Of a stretch of 64,000 nt of DNA, positions 23,162 to 35,666 are shown in pieces. The stretch covers positions 7,620,007 to 7,684,006 of the forward strand of contig VUYV01000007.1 in NCBI GenBank assembly GCA_008711295.1, read 5' to 3'. Position numbers and translations under genes: made by a program. This DNA comes from Anarhynchus alexandrinus. Taxonomy: Eukaryota > Chordata > Aves > Charadriiformes > Charadriidae. Every line of letters starts with the position of its first letter. Position 1 is the first letter of the stretch. The notes below the pieces were generated by a model that was not told the origin of the DNA, made no database searches, and saw only the letters and a program-made list of their open reading frames with translations.

Positions 23162-25280
23162 CGAGGGCTGGGAGACGTGCCTTGATCTGGCTGGTTCTTG
23201 GTTAAATTGCTTCCCTTTCTCAGCCACCAGCGAGGCGTTTGGGGATGCTCAGGGCAGCGGCAGCGTTATGAGAAGGGGCTGGATCCGTCCCTTTGTGGGG
23301 CTTGTTTACTTTTATCTGGCACGAAGCGCTGCCTCTTCGCTTCTGGAGCAGTTTGGAAGTGTTTCCCATCGTGTCCTTTACTTGCACGGCTGCTGTTTAT
23401 GGCATCTGCATTTTTCCTGGTGACCCTCTGCACTGTCTCAGTGGCCTCTGCTCATTCACTCGTCTCTCTCCCCTTGGCAGAAATGGTGTCAACAAAACTC
23501 TGCTCCCAAGAATGCAGCCTGACAGTTTTCTGCCCAATTTTGGGGGCCGTTTCTTCCCCCCTGCTGTCCCGAGTTACTGGATGTATGGATCTAGTCTTTG
23601 ATGTTGATCGTTTTTCTGGCTCGTGCCTGCGTTATAGCTGGAGACACATGCTGGTTATCAAGCGTTTCACAAGGACGCTTGTTTTGGAAGCACAGTGGGG
23701 CTGCCTGGGAGACCCACTGCTCGGTGGATCACGCTGATGTGAAGCTGGGGTCAGCAACTGGGGCTGCACCCCCTTATCAGGGCTCTGTCACATATGGTGA
23801 GAATGGAGTTGCTGCCAGAAATGTTCCTTAAGAAGGTCTCTCTAGAGATGGGGAGGAAGAGGCTGGATGGGAGGACATGCATCTGAGGTCAGGTCGGGAC
23901 TCTGGAGCTCCTGTCTTTGGGACGGAGGTCCTGGGGTACGTGGGAGCGTGTGGTGTGACACTCCAGCCCACTCTTCTCCAACCACACCACGTTGCTGGAG
24001 GAGCATGTCGCTGCTCAGATGAGTGTTTGAACTCTTGGTGCATTTCATCAGGGGTTTTTGTGCAGAAGTGAAGCTCAACATCTCGGTAACGGGCTTCCTG
24101 TCCATGTTCAAGGCTCTGGCGCCATCTGTACAAATCACTGTGACTGCTATAGCCACACTCTCGAAGGCAGCTCTGTGTTGCAAGAGCTCACCATGGCATT
24201 CCATAGGAGGATCTTGCCCTCACTCAAAGCGTAGGAAGAACAGAGGAGGGGTGGAGGCAGCAGAGCCAGACTCCTGCTCTGGAATGACAGCATCAGTTGG
24301 TGGGGTTGAGAGGATGAGAACTGGGATGAATTTCTACAAGAGGGCGGAGGGAAAGCTCTGGGGATGGTGGCAAGGATGGCTTTCTCCAAACAGCTGGGAG
24401 TCAGCGAGCTCTTACACATCCCGTATTATCCCTGCTGGGCAAGCTCCAACTTTTTGTTCAGATTTAATTTCTGGCCTCAGAGCGTTATTGTCAAAATGCT
24501 TTTGTCTGACTCAGGCCACTTCAATACCATCCCAAAGCATCTCCCCACAACACAGAGGCCGCTAAATGCCTCCTCCCCGCTGCAGAAGCCATGTGCACAG
24601 TGGCTGTCGGGTTTCTAGGAAGCCGGTTGCTTCCACGTCCCTTCTCCTTTGGCTTTTTGTCACTGTTTTGCCTTTGGTGCAGGCTGGAGCCCATCCATGG
24701 GATCTTGCTAGTCTATTGTTCGGCAACTTCACAAGCAGGTTTCAAAGGAGTCGCCCGTTGTTTTTTGGGCTGTTCTCTCGGTAAGCACCAAAGGAGGCAT
24801 TGAGAGAAACCCAGGAAATCAGCACAACGTGGCTGTTGAAAGTGTCAGAGCCCATTAACGATGCCAGACATGCCGTTTCTGCTCCTCGTACTGCTGCGTA
24901 CCTCTGTCTCCCTTGCCATTTCACTCCCTCTGCGTTTTTTTTTTCCACGAATGCTCAAGGCTTTAAATAGCAAAGCCTGAATCGGTGTGGTGCCAGCCAG
25001 CAGTTGGCGAGGAGCGTGCCACTGACAACTGAGCCCATCCCGTGGCTGCACGCTCTGTGGGTGTCCCTGGTGTATTGCCACCAGAAGCACTTTAGGAAGG
25101 GCAGAACTGCTGGAGAGACAACAAGGAGGTACACAAAGCCTATCAAGCCTTCCCCATCCCACCAAGCCTTTACCAGCTATAAAACAGGGAGGTGGGCGAC
25201 AAGCGGCTTGGTGGGGTGAGGAAGGCTTGATAGTCACCAAGCATCCATGCTTGACCTTTGCAGAGGCTGTAGAAGCAATA
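23162..25280. other. non-coding stretch, no gene recognised
   Basis: Mixed sequence with long but featureless frames on both strands (179 codons at 23,198-23,737 plus; 180 codons at 24,023-24,565 plus). The first has runs of hydrophobic residues but no signal-peptide start that fits a known family and no introns that I can propose. No repeat until the CR1 copy. Confidence 0.5.
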
Positions 25281-25574
25281 CATAGAATCATAGAATGGTT
25301 TGGGTTGGAAGGGACCTTGAAGGTCATCGAGTTCCAAGCCCCCTGCCATAGGCAGGGACATGTTCTACTAGACCAGGTTGCCCAAGGCCACATCCAGTCT
25401 GGCATTAAACACCTCCAGGGATGGAGCCTCAACAACTTCTCTGGGCAACTTGTTCCAGTGCCTCGCCACCCTCAAAGTGAAAAATTTCTTTCTAATGTTT
25501 AATCTAAACTTGCCCTCTTCCAGTTTGAAGCCATTCCCCCTCGTCCTATCACTACATGCCCGAGTAAAAAGTCC
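25281..25574 (-). mobile_element. CR1 LINE retrotransposon 3' end, reverse orientation
   Basis: A 294-bp CR1 3' fragment on the minus strand. It starts (in plus coordinates) with two terminal CATAGAAT units, followed by the conserved GGTTTGGGTTGGAAGGGACC of the 3' UTR, then ORF2 C-terminal codons read on the minus strand. The ORF2-type stop TAG is kept at 25,368-25,370. It is inverted with respect to the copy at 13.2 kb. Truncation is at the 5' end near the ACTTTTTACTCGG words, and no target duplication is evident, as usual for CR1. Confidence 0.95.
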
Positions 25575-28500
25575 TAGGACTATCAACATCAACTATTAGT
25601 GGGTTATTCTAGAGGAGGAGGTAGGCTATTTTGGTTATACATGATGCTAAGCTAGGCAACTGGGGAAGCCTGACACCAAAACTCTCCCCAGAAGCTTGCA
25701 GCAGCATGAGTAATGCCACAGAAAGGAGAGCTGCAGGGATGACTAGACCATAAAGTCATTACGAGTGGTGAGTGGCTGCAGAGGAATTCATTTGCTTCTG
25801 CCCTCCCGTGCCTGCCCCTCGCTCTCTGCTTGCTTCGGAGAAGGGGTGTTGGTCTTGCTGGGGCAGATGTTGTGTCCCAGAGGGACCCAGGATCCTTCAC
25901 CTCCAGGCTTTGAGCAGAGATGAGCCTGGGCTCGTAGCTCCTCTGCAGTCAACTGTTTCGAACCTGTGGTCTCCAGGATCTGAAAGGAGACATGGGGAAA
26001 ACAAGCTGTGCAATGTCTCCTGTGGCCGGGCAGGATTTATTCCATAAATTTTCCTGTAGCAGGAGCCCCTCTTAATTGCCGGTCCTGGCACTGGTGCAGA
26101 GCTCTGGGGGAGATGAGGGTATACAGAAGAAGAGAGGAGACCCAGCAGACCCCTCTACGAGGTGGTCTCGTCTCTTGTGCGGACCCAGGAAGACAGTTGT
26201 CCTTAAAACAGCACAGCATCCTCGAGGAAGGACAAATGAGGTTTGTTACTGAAAGGAATGGACGTGGACCAAGACCCTGCTATTGCTGAAAAGGATTTCA
26301 GCCCCTGCAGACTTCCCCTGCTGCCCCGAACTGCCTGAGCTCAGGCATCTGTGAGGGAACAACCAGACATTGTGAGGCCCTTCACCCTCCCAGGTGTCTG
26401 CTTGCTGGTTTGTGGAGCTATTTGCCCCAAATTGCAAGGCTGGGCTTTCACCTGTGCCCTCTTTGGAGGGGCGATGCTCCCAGGCGGGAGGCCCCAAAGC
26501 TTTTCACTTCCCCACTGTGGTTTGCAAGCACAACTGGGAGGTTGTGGACGCACAAAATTAGGGGCCAGTATCAGACATCTGGGTCTGATATCTCTGTTTA
26601 CCACAGACTCATTTGGATCGACATTTATGGCGTGTTAAGCCGTTTGGCATCCTCCGTTAGTGCAGAAGATGCTTTCCTGCAGGAGAAGATGGCTCTCTTT
26701 GATTTGAAGTGCTTGCAGAGCGCACGCCCCGCATCTTGCTTGGTCTTTGCATCTCTTTGGCTGCGAGGAGACATGAAAAAAAAGGAAGCTGTGTTGATTT
26801 CAGCATTGTGTGAAAGTATTTTCCCATCGTTCTCCCTTGAAAAGCATGATTTAATTAACATTTTTATATGTTTATTATTTAAGAAAGCATGTGCTGCTGC
26901 TGCTTTTTTTTTTTTTCTCTTGGTTTTACCCAACTTGTATTTGTTATGAAATAGTTGAGTCGTATTCCATGTTATATCCGGGAGGGGAAGGGAGAAATGG
27001 ACGGAGAGCACCCGCCCATCCCAATCTGCCTGCTCTGGGGACCTGGTTGTGGTATCAGCTTTGTGTGAGTGGTGTCCATGCATGGAAAAAGTCAGGAATA
27101 GCTGCTGGGCTTTAAATTCACTCGCTCTGCTAATCCACGTTAGCTCTCGAACAAACGCCAGACCTGCAAATATTTTTTGCGGTTATCCTACAGGTGCGAG
27201 CTGGATGCGTGCATGGGCTTTCTCCCCCTGGTTATGATCTGACACCGCTGGTTAAAGCAGTGTTCCTTGGGCTTTATGGTTTTTAAATCGCTGTTTCTTG
27301 GCTTTAGGAAAGGACTTGTTGGGAGCTACGTGCTTTCAAAGGGAGGCCACCCAAACCCATGGGAGATATCAAGGTTATGGTGAAGATATATCTCATGTGG
27401 TGATCTCAGCAGAGCCCTCGCTGCTGTGAGAGGGGGATATTTATGGGTTTGCAAGCTGTAAGGGAGACTGCCAGCATGGTCCCTGATGGGATGTTCCCAC
27501 CTGCAGCAAAAGCTGGTGGAAAAACACCCTCACATCCAACCCGGTAGGATGAAATAAAGTGTCTCCAGTGGCCGTTTACTGTTTGGCAATAGAAGAGGAT
27601 CTCAGGTTGCTGGCAGATCCATCCTAGCTCCTTAATCTCTTGTGACCACAGCTTGACGTGATTTTGAGGGTCCAGCAAACCCTGCTCAGGTGCCTGACTC
27701 TGCTCTCCTGGAGAACACTTGGTCTGTGAGAAGGTCAGCATATTTAGACAGGCAATTTGTGCCAGCGTCTGGCCAAAAAAGGCACAAAGCTGAGTACTGA
27801 GCACATCAGGTGACAGGTTACAGATCAGAATCGGGGCTATTGAGGGCCATCTTTAAAGTCCGTTTCTCTCTGAAAGCCTCTGCCAAAGCCTCTGCCCAAG
27901 GAGGTGACTTTGGGGGGCTACTCTCTGTTTATGTGAATTGCTGTAGTATAGCAGTCCCAGGGATGGTTTTTTTTTGCTGTGCTGTGGTGTTGCTTAAAAA
28001 AAAAAAAAAGGAGGGGGGAAAGAAAAGCCATTTTTAGTCCAAGTTTAAGCACATGCTCAACCTCACACCAGCGCTGGAGGCTCCCCCGCGCCAGCGCTGG
28101 AGACTTTACTCATCGCGAAAGTAAACATGTGCTTTAGGGCTCTGAAAACAGATAAAAAAAAATCCCGCCCTGAAGGAGAAGGATAAACATTGCTAAAATG
28201 TTATCATTTGTGCAACTGCGCTCTGGGTGCTGGATACGGCCACGACCGCAAGAGTTTCATCCGCGGCACGAGAAAGTGCCTGGGAGTTTCGCTTGGACCA
28301 GCTGGAGCAGGGAACAGATTTGTTTAGCATCCTCTGCCCCTATCAACATAAACAGAGCCCCCATCTTCTGGAAGGGGTCACGATGACCGGATGAAGACCA
28401 ACCCCCATCTCAGGGATGGTTGCAAGATGGGGTGCTGGTGGCTCCTTGGTCCCATCAACTCGTGCATCACCACCATCAGCCAGATAGTTTTGGATCCCCC

Positions 28501-29155
28501 CCCTACTCAATGTCCTGACTCGCTGCGGCTGGCCCCATTTCCAGTGGGTCCCAACACGGGTTGCAATGGGCTCTGGCTGGGTGGGGAGACCCAGGGAGAC
28601 CCCCATCCTCCTGGAGCCCATGCAGGACTTCTCCTTCTGGTTAGTGCATCAAACCTATGGTTGGAGCTTGTCCCGCTCTCCTCCGAGAGACGCCAGAGAA
28701 AGCAGGGGAAGGTATATATATAATCATAAAAAATCATAGCCCTCCAAAGCCTGGACCTTACGGCTTCTGCCGAGGGGCCCTCAGCCTCTCCGCGTCTTTC
28801 TCTGGGGCTAAAGATAGCCGTGTCTGCAGCTGAGCTGTGAATCAGGAGTAAAAAATGTGGGTCACCTCCTGTGCGAAGAAATGAACGTTCGGAGACTCAT
28901 CTGCTCCTGACCTCATTTTGCTGGGTATGAATCAGGCCTCCAGCCCGACGGACCCCACAGCTGCTCCTGCTACGGCAGCTTCGGACGCGCTTCCCAAACC
29001 CCACAGCAGGCCTTTACTTAAAGGCTTTTTGGGGCCAGTTTTCTCAGTTCTAACGAATGGGGGTTAATCGTGGTAAGAGCGCAGGCGTGGCTTTTTTTTC
29101 CCGGCGACAGCGATGGTGCTCAGAGCAGCGACCCAGAGGTGGTTAAACCCCGTGG
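25575..29155. other. non-coding stretch, no gene recognised
   Basis: No exon identified. T-tracts lie at 26,906-26,918 and 27,968-27,976, and an A-tract at 27,996-28,009. At 28,041-28,075 the words TTTAAGCACATGCTCAACC recall an ancient sauropsid repeat, and CCAGCGCTGGAG occurs twice between 28,067 and 28,101. 28,100-28,290 is element-like. A short TA run is at 28,712-28,721. Frames such as 26,410-26,949 (179 codons) and 26,625-27,083 (minus) lie opposite each other and show no domain. Confidence 0.5.
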
Positions 29156-29159
29156 TCCC

Positions 29160-29430
29160 GCCCCACGTGTGTGCACACACGTGTGCACAACCACACACCA
29201 GCACGTGTCGCCGTGGCATCCGTGCGTGCCGGGACACAGCGCCCGATGCACCAGCACTGCATGGGGTGAACACGGGGTGAACACAGCGCTGCACAGGGTG
29301 AACACGGGCATGTGTCTGTGTGCAACCACACGTGTGTGAGCTCCGAAACACCACTGCCCACCATCATGGGTACGATGCATGGGTACATGCAACCAGGTAC
29401 CAATGCACACATCCGGCAGAAACTGCACAT
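29160..29430. repeat. degenerate GT/CA-rich region with perfect 20-bp palindrome
   Basis: Begins with 26 bases (29,164-29,189) of strict alternating pyrimidine-purine. The first 20 (29,164-29,183) form the perfect palindrome CACGTGTGTGCACACACGTG with an E-box CACGTG at each end. Downstream, a GGTGAACAC word recurs three times (29,265-29,306) amid further GTGTG/CACAC words. Such DNA can adopt left-handed Z form or extrude a cruciform. The open frames here on both strands are simple-repeat artefacts. Confidence 0.75.
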
Positions 29431-30019
29431 ATGCTTAATGCGGTCTCTCTTTTTTAATTTTTTTTTTTTTCCTTATCCCGCTGTTGCAAAATCCGCTCCT
29501 GTTTTTCCTTCGTGAAAGTAAAACCTGACACGGACTCTAAACCATCTAGAAACCCTGAGGAGAAAGCAGGAGGCTGGCACCTGGGAGCCCTGAGCGGAGT
29601 CCTCGTCCCTGCCGCAGGCTCCAGGTGTGCTCTCAGCGCAGTCGCTTTATTTTTCTGTGCTTTGCCTTTCCCCTGTTCTAACCCAGGGGTTGTGCAGCTT
29701 TTCTTCACCTCCCAAAGCCGGCTCTGCTCCCGCAGCGCGGAGGCGAGAAGGTGAAGGCAGCGGTGGCACTTCTGGAGGGTGGCATTGCTTGAGACCCGGC
29801 TGGGTCACACCACCCCATCTTGATGCGGCGTCACGGGTTACTAAGGGCGCGAACTGCTTCACCCTCTGCCTTGAGCTGTCTTTAAATAACACAATTACGG
29901 GGGGATATCTCGTCCCCGGGGGTGGAAGGGTGCTTTCCTCTTTGCATCCGCCTGCGCTAAAAGGGTCCGGCCGCGGCAGAGGAGCGTTTCGCCCTCGTTA
30001 AGCAGATAAAACTGGGAAT
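29431..30019. other. non-coding stretch
   Basis: T-tract of about 20 bases from 29,451, then moderately GC-rich DNA. No gene recognised. Confidence 0.5.
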
Positions 30020-30800
30020 GTGCTCGGAGTCGTGACCTGCAAACCCCGACAGCACGAGTTGCTCCTGGACGGCGGCTGGGGCCGGTGCGCGCCGCGGCTC
30101 GCGTTTCTGCTCCCGGTCGGGTTTTGTTGCCCCGTGGAGCTTCGTCTTTCAAAACCCTGGAGTCAGGAAATAGTTAAGCGCTACAGTATTTTGATTAGCA
30201 GAGCCTTAAAGTCAGTAAAAAAGACAGTCAGAGAGAACTATCAGGAGCATGCTAATGAAGTGAAGTCATCAGCAGACACCAGAGAAGTATTCATGCCTGC
30301 TCCACGCCGCCGGACGGGTATCGCCGGATCCCAGCAAGGCGCACGCAGGTGGAGCGGGGCTCGCGGGGACCCGGGGCTCGGCCGTCCCGCTCGCTTCACT
30401 CCCCTCCCTTTGGATATTGCAACGCTTTCCCTGGGATTTTTTCTTTTTTTTTTTTTTTTTTNTAATGATATTTCCAGCTCCGAGGGAGCTGCGGGAAGAC
30501 TGGAGATAGTGCAGTGAGAGACTAGAAAGACAGCAAAGGGCAGCTCCCGGCTCCGCGGGAAAGGTGAGGGCATTCTCTTGGAAAATCCCTTGGGTTTCTC
30601 TGTATCGCCGGCGGTCGGGTGTGTGGAAATGCTGGGGGTGGGGAAAGGGGGATGTTTCTGGAAACACAGCGGTGTTCCGTGCTCGCTCTGCAGCTGGGAA
30701 GTTTGCTGAGCGGTGTCCGGGGATGGCGATGCCCCCGGGAGCGCTGCCCGGCCCCCGCGCCCAGGTACGGACCTGCCGGGAGAGCGGGGCAGGAAAGCCG
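30020..30800. promoter_or_regulatory. CpG-rich candidate promoter region
   Basis: CpG is plentiful at 30,061-30,120 (I count about 11 in 60 bases) and 30,301-30,400 (about 16 in 100 bases), and again around 30,720-30,800. Between them 30,160-30,295 is AT-rich and motif-bearing, with an octamer-like ATGCTAAT at 30,249-30,256 and a Maf/AP-1-like GTCATCAGCA just after. A candidate exon (30,478-30,563) lies inside. Together this looks like an unmethylated promoter region of an unidentified transcript. That reading is inference. Confidence 0.4.
30478..30563 (+). other. candidate untranslated exon
   Basis: 86 bases flanked on the left by a long T tract ending ATATTTCCAG (AG at 30,476-30,477) and on the right by AAAG followed by GTGAGGGC, a near-consensus splice donor at 30,564. 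There is no long frame inside, so if it is transcribed it would be 5' untranslated or part of a non-coding RNA. The T tract contains an undetermined base (30,462), so the acceptor is less certain than the donor. The alternative is a first exon starting within the CpG-rich area and using the same donor. Confidence 0.25.
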
Positions 30801-33800
30801 CTCTTGGGAGCGGCGAGTAGAGCAGAACTCAGCTGCCTCCAGTCCTTACCCTCGGGTCCCCCTTTGAAAAATACGTGGGCAGTTCTAATAGCATTAAAAA
30901 TTACTGGTCTCCTCTTGTGGGGCTTTGCAAAGAAAGCGTGTCAATCTTTTATCATCCTGCGCGTACAGCCTGTGCACGTTAACGTTGGCAGCTCGCAGGC
31001 TCAGGTCCTACCTTGTCTGTAAAAAATGGCTTTTTTGGAATAATTTAGAAAGTTAGGACAGAGCAAAGTTTTAGTTCAGCAGTTGCCTTAAGGCTAAACC
31101 CGGTAACTCTTATGCAGACAAATCCACGCTGGAGCTGATGACTCGGCAGTGCTGTTTAATTTACAAAAAGTCACACCATGAAAACATGCATTTTTGTTTA
31201 TCGTAAACAAAAGAAAACCATGCAGAAGAGGTTTTGCTCCTAACCAGATGTGATTAACCCGTTCAAGATGATGAGTTCCTGGGACTATTCCTGGGATAAG
31301 ATGAGCATATATTGCTTTACAGTGGTTAGAAATGAGCCGTCGGCTCTACTACTGCGTTGCGTTTAGCGCTCGTACAGACCCTCGGTCTGTCTTCAGGTCT
31401 GTCCCCAAATTATGGGGTTTTTTTTGCCTCATGGTAGCTTTAATTTTCCTATTACAGAAGCGTCCAAGCTTGTGACACTGGGAGTGTGTTTCGAGGAAGA
31501 CAGACACCCGGCTTCTGGGTTTATGCGAATTCCCGCAATACCCGGCTTCTCCTTGCAAATAATACGTCCTTAAAAAAAAAAAAACCAACCCTTGATTTTA
31601 TCCATATGGAGGTTAACGTGATATCAACATTAACTGAATTTTTGGGGCCTAGGGACTCCCAGCAAGATTGGCGACATGATTACCCTTTTAATCTTACATC
31701 AGAAGCATCTTGTTTCCTTGTATCCCGTTATAGCTGGAAAATCTTAATGAGAGTTGCCCTAAAAGCGGCATCTCTCTGTTCAGCTACATCCCAGCCCAAA
31801 GCAGACCCCTGCAAAGCCCCGTCCCTGGGCGGTGGAGGGGCACGGGTAGGTGTCCCCTCGCTGTGCCCGCAGGAGCACCTTCCTGGGAGGTTTTTCCCTT
31901 CGCAGGTGCTTTCTGCCTCACAGCTCTCTGCGTGTGGGAAATGTGCCTTCATCCACGTGGGTTGCACGCTGGGGCGGCATCTCGGCGAGCTCCTTGCGAT
32001 GGACCTTGTGCGTCCCTGCTGCACCTGGGGACATCACACCGGCTTCTTTTCTTTCTATTGCAAGCGCAGCTTTAATTAAATGAGAGAAAATTCAGGGAGG
32101 GTTGCCTCCTTTCTTAACTCCCCTTGCCCAGCTCCCCGTCCCCAGCGTCTTGTGTCCTGCCCATGGCAGGTACAAGCAGAGGACCCACAGAAGGACCTTG
32201 GGAGCGGGCAGAGGTGGACAAGCCCGGGGAGATGAGGTCTCCTGGGTGCTGTGACCCGCTCCTGTGCAGCCTCCCCAAACCCAACTTGCCGCTCCAAGCT
32301 CTCAGGGTGACCTTTCCTTAATACCACCCGAATCATTTAAACCAGTGACACCGAGATCCACCTCGTGTGCCCTCCCAGCAAGCTGCCAGCGGGACTCATA
32401 GCTGTACCAAACCCACCAAGAAAAAGCTAAAATTGCTATTTCCTCTAATTTTTGTGGGTAGGATTTGAGCTCTGTGCTCAGCAGCGGAGCCTGCGGGTGG
32501 CAAAGCCTGGCCATGGGGCTGGCTCCCGCTGCCTTCAAAGGGAGATGGGAGAGTGCTTTTCGAAGTCGGAACGCACCTTGTCCCACCAAGGATGTGGACT
32601 TTGTCAGTATCCCGTGCCCTGTCTCGGCTTGAGTTGCACCATAACTGCCTGTTGTGCATCCAATGCAAATGAACTAGTAACTAGTTGTGTTGTTCTGATT
32701 TTTTGCTGCAGATTTTGGGGGATTGTAGCACTCAAGGACCCAAAAGTCAGCTAGCAGGAGCTGCCCACAGGTCCCATGGGCTTTAAACACCCCTGGATCC
32801 TCCACCGTCCACTTTGGCCGGCTGTCCTTGGAGGAGAAAGGTGTTAAAGGGCCCGTGGCCCACTACTAAGCAACAGTTACCAACAACCTTAAGCAAATAA
32901 AATATGTGAGATTATGAAAACAGGGGAACTGCAGCTGATTCCCAGCATCTCTGCCGTGTGAGTCAGTAGTGCATGTCTGCTGCTCCCCGCTCGTTCCTAG
33001 ATGACAGCATCCACACATCAAATCTGCCGGCCCTTGGAGATTAGACATCCCCGAATATTTACGACCATTTCAAATAATGTGTATTTCTCTGGCTGCTAGA
33101 TAGCCTGAGCGAGGAGCTGGGATTTACAGGCTTCTGTCCTTAAGGCTGGTTGGGGTTTTTTTTTTTCAATGCTTAGTTACGGGATGTTTCAGATGTTGCG
33201 TGCTATTTCTCTGTACATTTTGGGCTGCAGCTTTCACGCCAGCGCAGCTCGGTGCAGGTCAGGTCATCAAGCCTTGACAACGCACCGGCTAAGAGAGAGG
33301 GGAATTCAGCCGATGAAGGGAGGGTCTTATCCCAGCGGTGTTCAATGCTGGGTTTTCATGCAGATCCTCAAGATCTGAATTGCTCAGGGAATATTTCAGG
33401 GGAGTCCCCCCGCAGGGGCTGACTGAGCGGTCCCGGGAAGATGCCTGGGCTCCACCAAAGGTGGGACACCAGGAGTCGCTTTCGAAGGTGCCCATCTCGC
33501 TGCTGCGGCTCAAGGCGATACCAAGCGAGCACAAAGCTAACATTTACTCTGCGAACCTCTGAACAAAAAAAAAAGTGGCTTTATCCAGTGCACTGTTTCC
33601 AAGGCAGCTGTCCTGGGATGGCCACGCTGCTGGTGGAAGGGCTGGAAGCCATCGCTCGAGCAAAGGCATTTTACACATGCAGGTAGATTTATTTCGGCTC
33701 TGAGCTGTCGCTCTCTGGCACTATATAAATAACTGTATAGGCAGCCTGTCTCCGTGGGCAGACGTCTGTCTGTCCGAGCTCGTCTGCAGAGGCGTTCCCT

Positions 33801-35666
33801 GGCTCTCTTGGCAAGTTGTGCTCCCATGATCTGTCAGGGTTTGGGGACGGTAAACCATGCTGCAAGGGAAAGCGCGTGTGTTTGAGCCAGGCAGTCATTG
33901 CTGGGGCTCGTTTGCCATCCCATGGGCTGTGTTGCAGACTCTTGACTTGTCAGTGTTACTGGTCGGTGCGGAAAGGTGAGGATGGGATGTGGGGTTGGTA
34001 GAGGGGACCTGTCTCCTGAGCTCTGCAGCGGTTTGGTTGTGACCTTAGATGACTCCTGTCCCCTCTGCAAGATGGGTCTTTTGGGCTGTGTGTTGTGGAT
34101 TAGCCAGCAAAGTACAGATCCTTGCAAGAGAGGCACTGAAGACAGGTGGAAAGTCAGGGAAAGATAATCCCTCAAAGAAGAGAAACGCAGCTGCTTTTCC
34201 CAACCTGCTTTTAAGCACATCCTAGAGAACAGAGCCCATCTCACCTCACCCTGGGAATTGCTTTCTTCACCTGCAAATGACCATCGTTTTTCATCTTGCC
34301 ACTCTTCACCGTGCCTGCGGATGCTCCCTTGTGCTTCCAGCCTCCACCGCCCCAAGAGCTGCTGAGGATCCCCTTGAATTTGTGGCTGCTGCCTCTGTAG
34401 CACACTCACCTTTTTTTTGAACAGGCGACACTGGTTAAGAGGATGGAGCCCTTCATCCTGGTACCATCTGGAGCCCTTGTCCCCTTGCTTGCCATCATCT
34501 GGCATCAGTTATCACCCACGAGCCCGGCTGGCTGCGGTGCCGAGAGCTGCAAGGGCTTTGCTAAGCGATGGCATCAGTCTGCGGGAACATGGCACTCCTC
34601 TGTGACTTGCTCAACACGTCCTAGAGTGTGGGCATCTCCTGCCCAGCAGCACGGCAAGGGCACGGCTCAGAGGAGCTTCTCCCTCAGCTTCCACCTTTCC
34701 TTTTGAAGGATGAGGAGTGCAAGAGACAGGCTCCAGCTCAGGGACAGGGACTTGCTTTGGAGAAGGACTCCAGTGACTTCAAATTTGCTTCTTTGGAAAA
34801 GCGGGATGCAGTGATGCAAAGCCCTTGGCAGCTTCTGCTTGTGTGGAGGTGTTGGGTGGCATCACTCTGGAAAGCACACGGCCGGGGGCATGGGGCAGGC
34901 GGTGGCCTCGGGCTTCTACACCGGCATCTGCCCCACCACTGCCACCTCCACTGCTGTGCGCTGCATCCCTTGGAGACATGCATGAAGCAATCCCTGTGTG
35001 CGCAGCATCCAGCACACCGCAGGCACTTGGTTCCTTCTGAGATGAGGAATTGTTCAGGTATAAGCGGGTACAAACGAGATAACTCCCCAACCCCGTTATC
35101 TTCCCCGCTGCTGCGGTGCCTTGGGTGCACACAGGTCCCCTCAGACCTCATGCTCCAGCCCGGGTGGTGCTGGTACCTGCTGTGGATGGAAATCATTTTA
35201 CAGGGCGGATCTCTACTTTGCTGCAGGAATTTTTCCTTCTGCTTGAGACATACCCTTGCGATGGCCCAGGTCTGTGCATCTTAACTCCAACTCCTGCGCC
35301 CGCAACCATGGGATGATGCACCTTCCCCAAAGCATCCTCTCTGCTCCCCTTGCAAGCCTAACTTTCTTCTTCACTTCAGAGCTCAAGGGAAAGCTGTGCT
35401 TGCAAAGGATGGACTTTTTATCCCTTGCCTTGATTAAAAAGGAATGGAAAAAGAGCCTTTGGCTTGTGTTTATTTTAATTAAAGTGAAGGAGAAGGCTTG
35501 GGTTCATCACCGCACCTCTCTCGTTGGTTTTCAAAGGCCTCCTGGGGGGCACATGGGCCAGCGAGACTCCGAGCGTGGATTTCTGACAGAAGCCGGCTTT
35601 TTGGGGCTGGAAGCTGAAGTCCTGGAGTACAACATCGCCACCTGTTTGCCACAGGCGAACATACAG
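30801..35666. other. non-coding stretch, no gene recognised
   Basis: 31,020-31,330 is AT-rich and element-like. Two small inverted repeats lie close together at 31,334-31,346 (GAGCCG T CGGCTC) and 31,374-31,390 (ACAGACC CTC GGTCTGT). The longest frames are 33,834-34,505 (minus, 223 codons) and 34,628-35,284 (plus, 218 codons); neither shows a domain, a convincing start or splice sites. T- and A-tracts occur at 31,572 and 33,157. No interspersed repeat is recognised. Confidence 0.5.

Noticed and set aside
34628..35284. 218-codon plus-strand frame
   Set aside because: Rich in C, H and L with no zinc-finger spacing or other pattern. A 152-codon frame is open opposite. Treated as chance.
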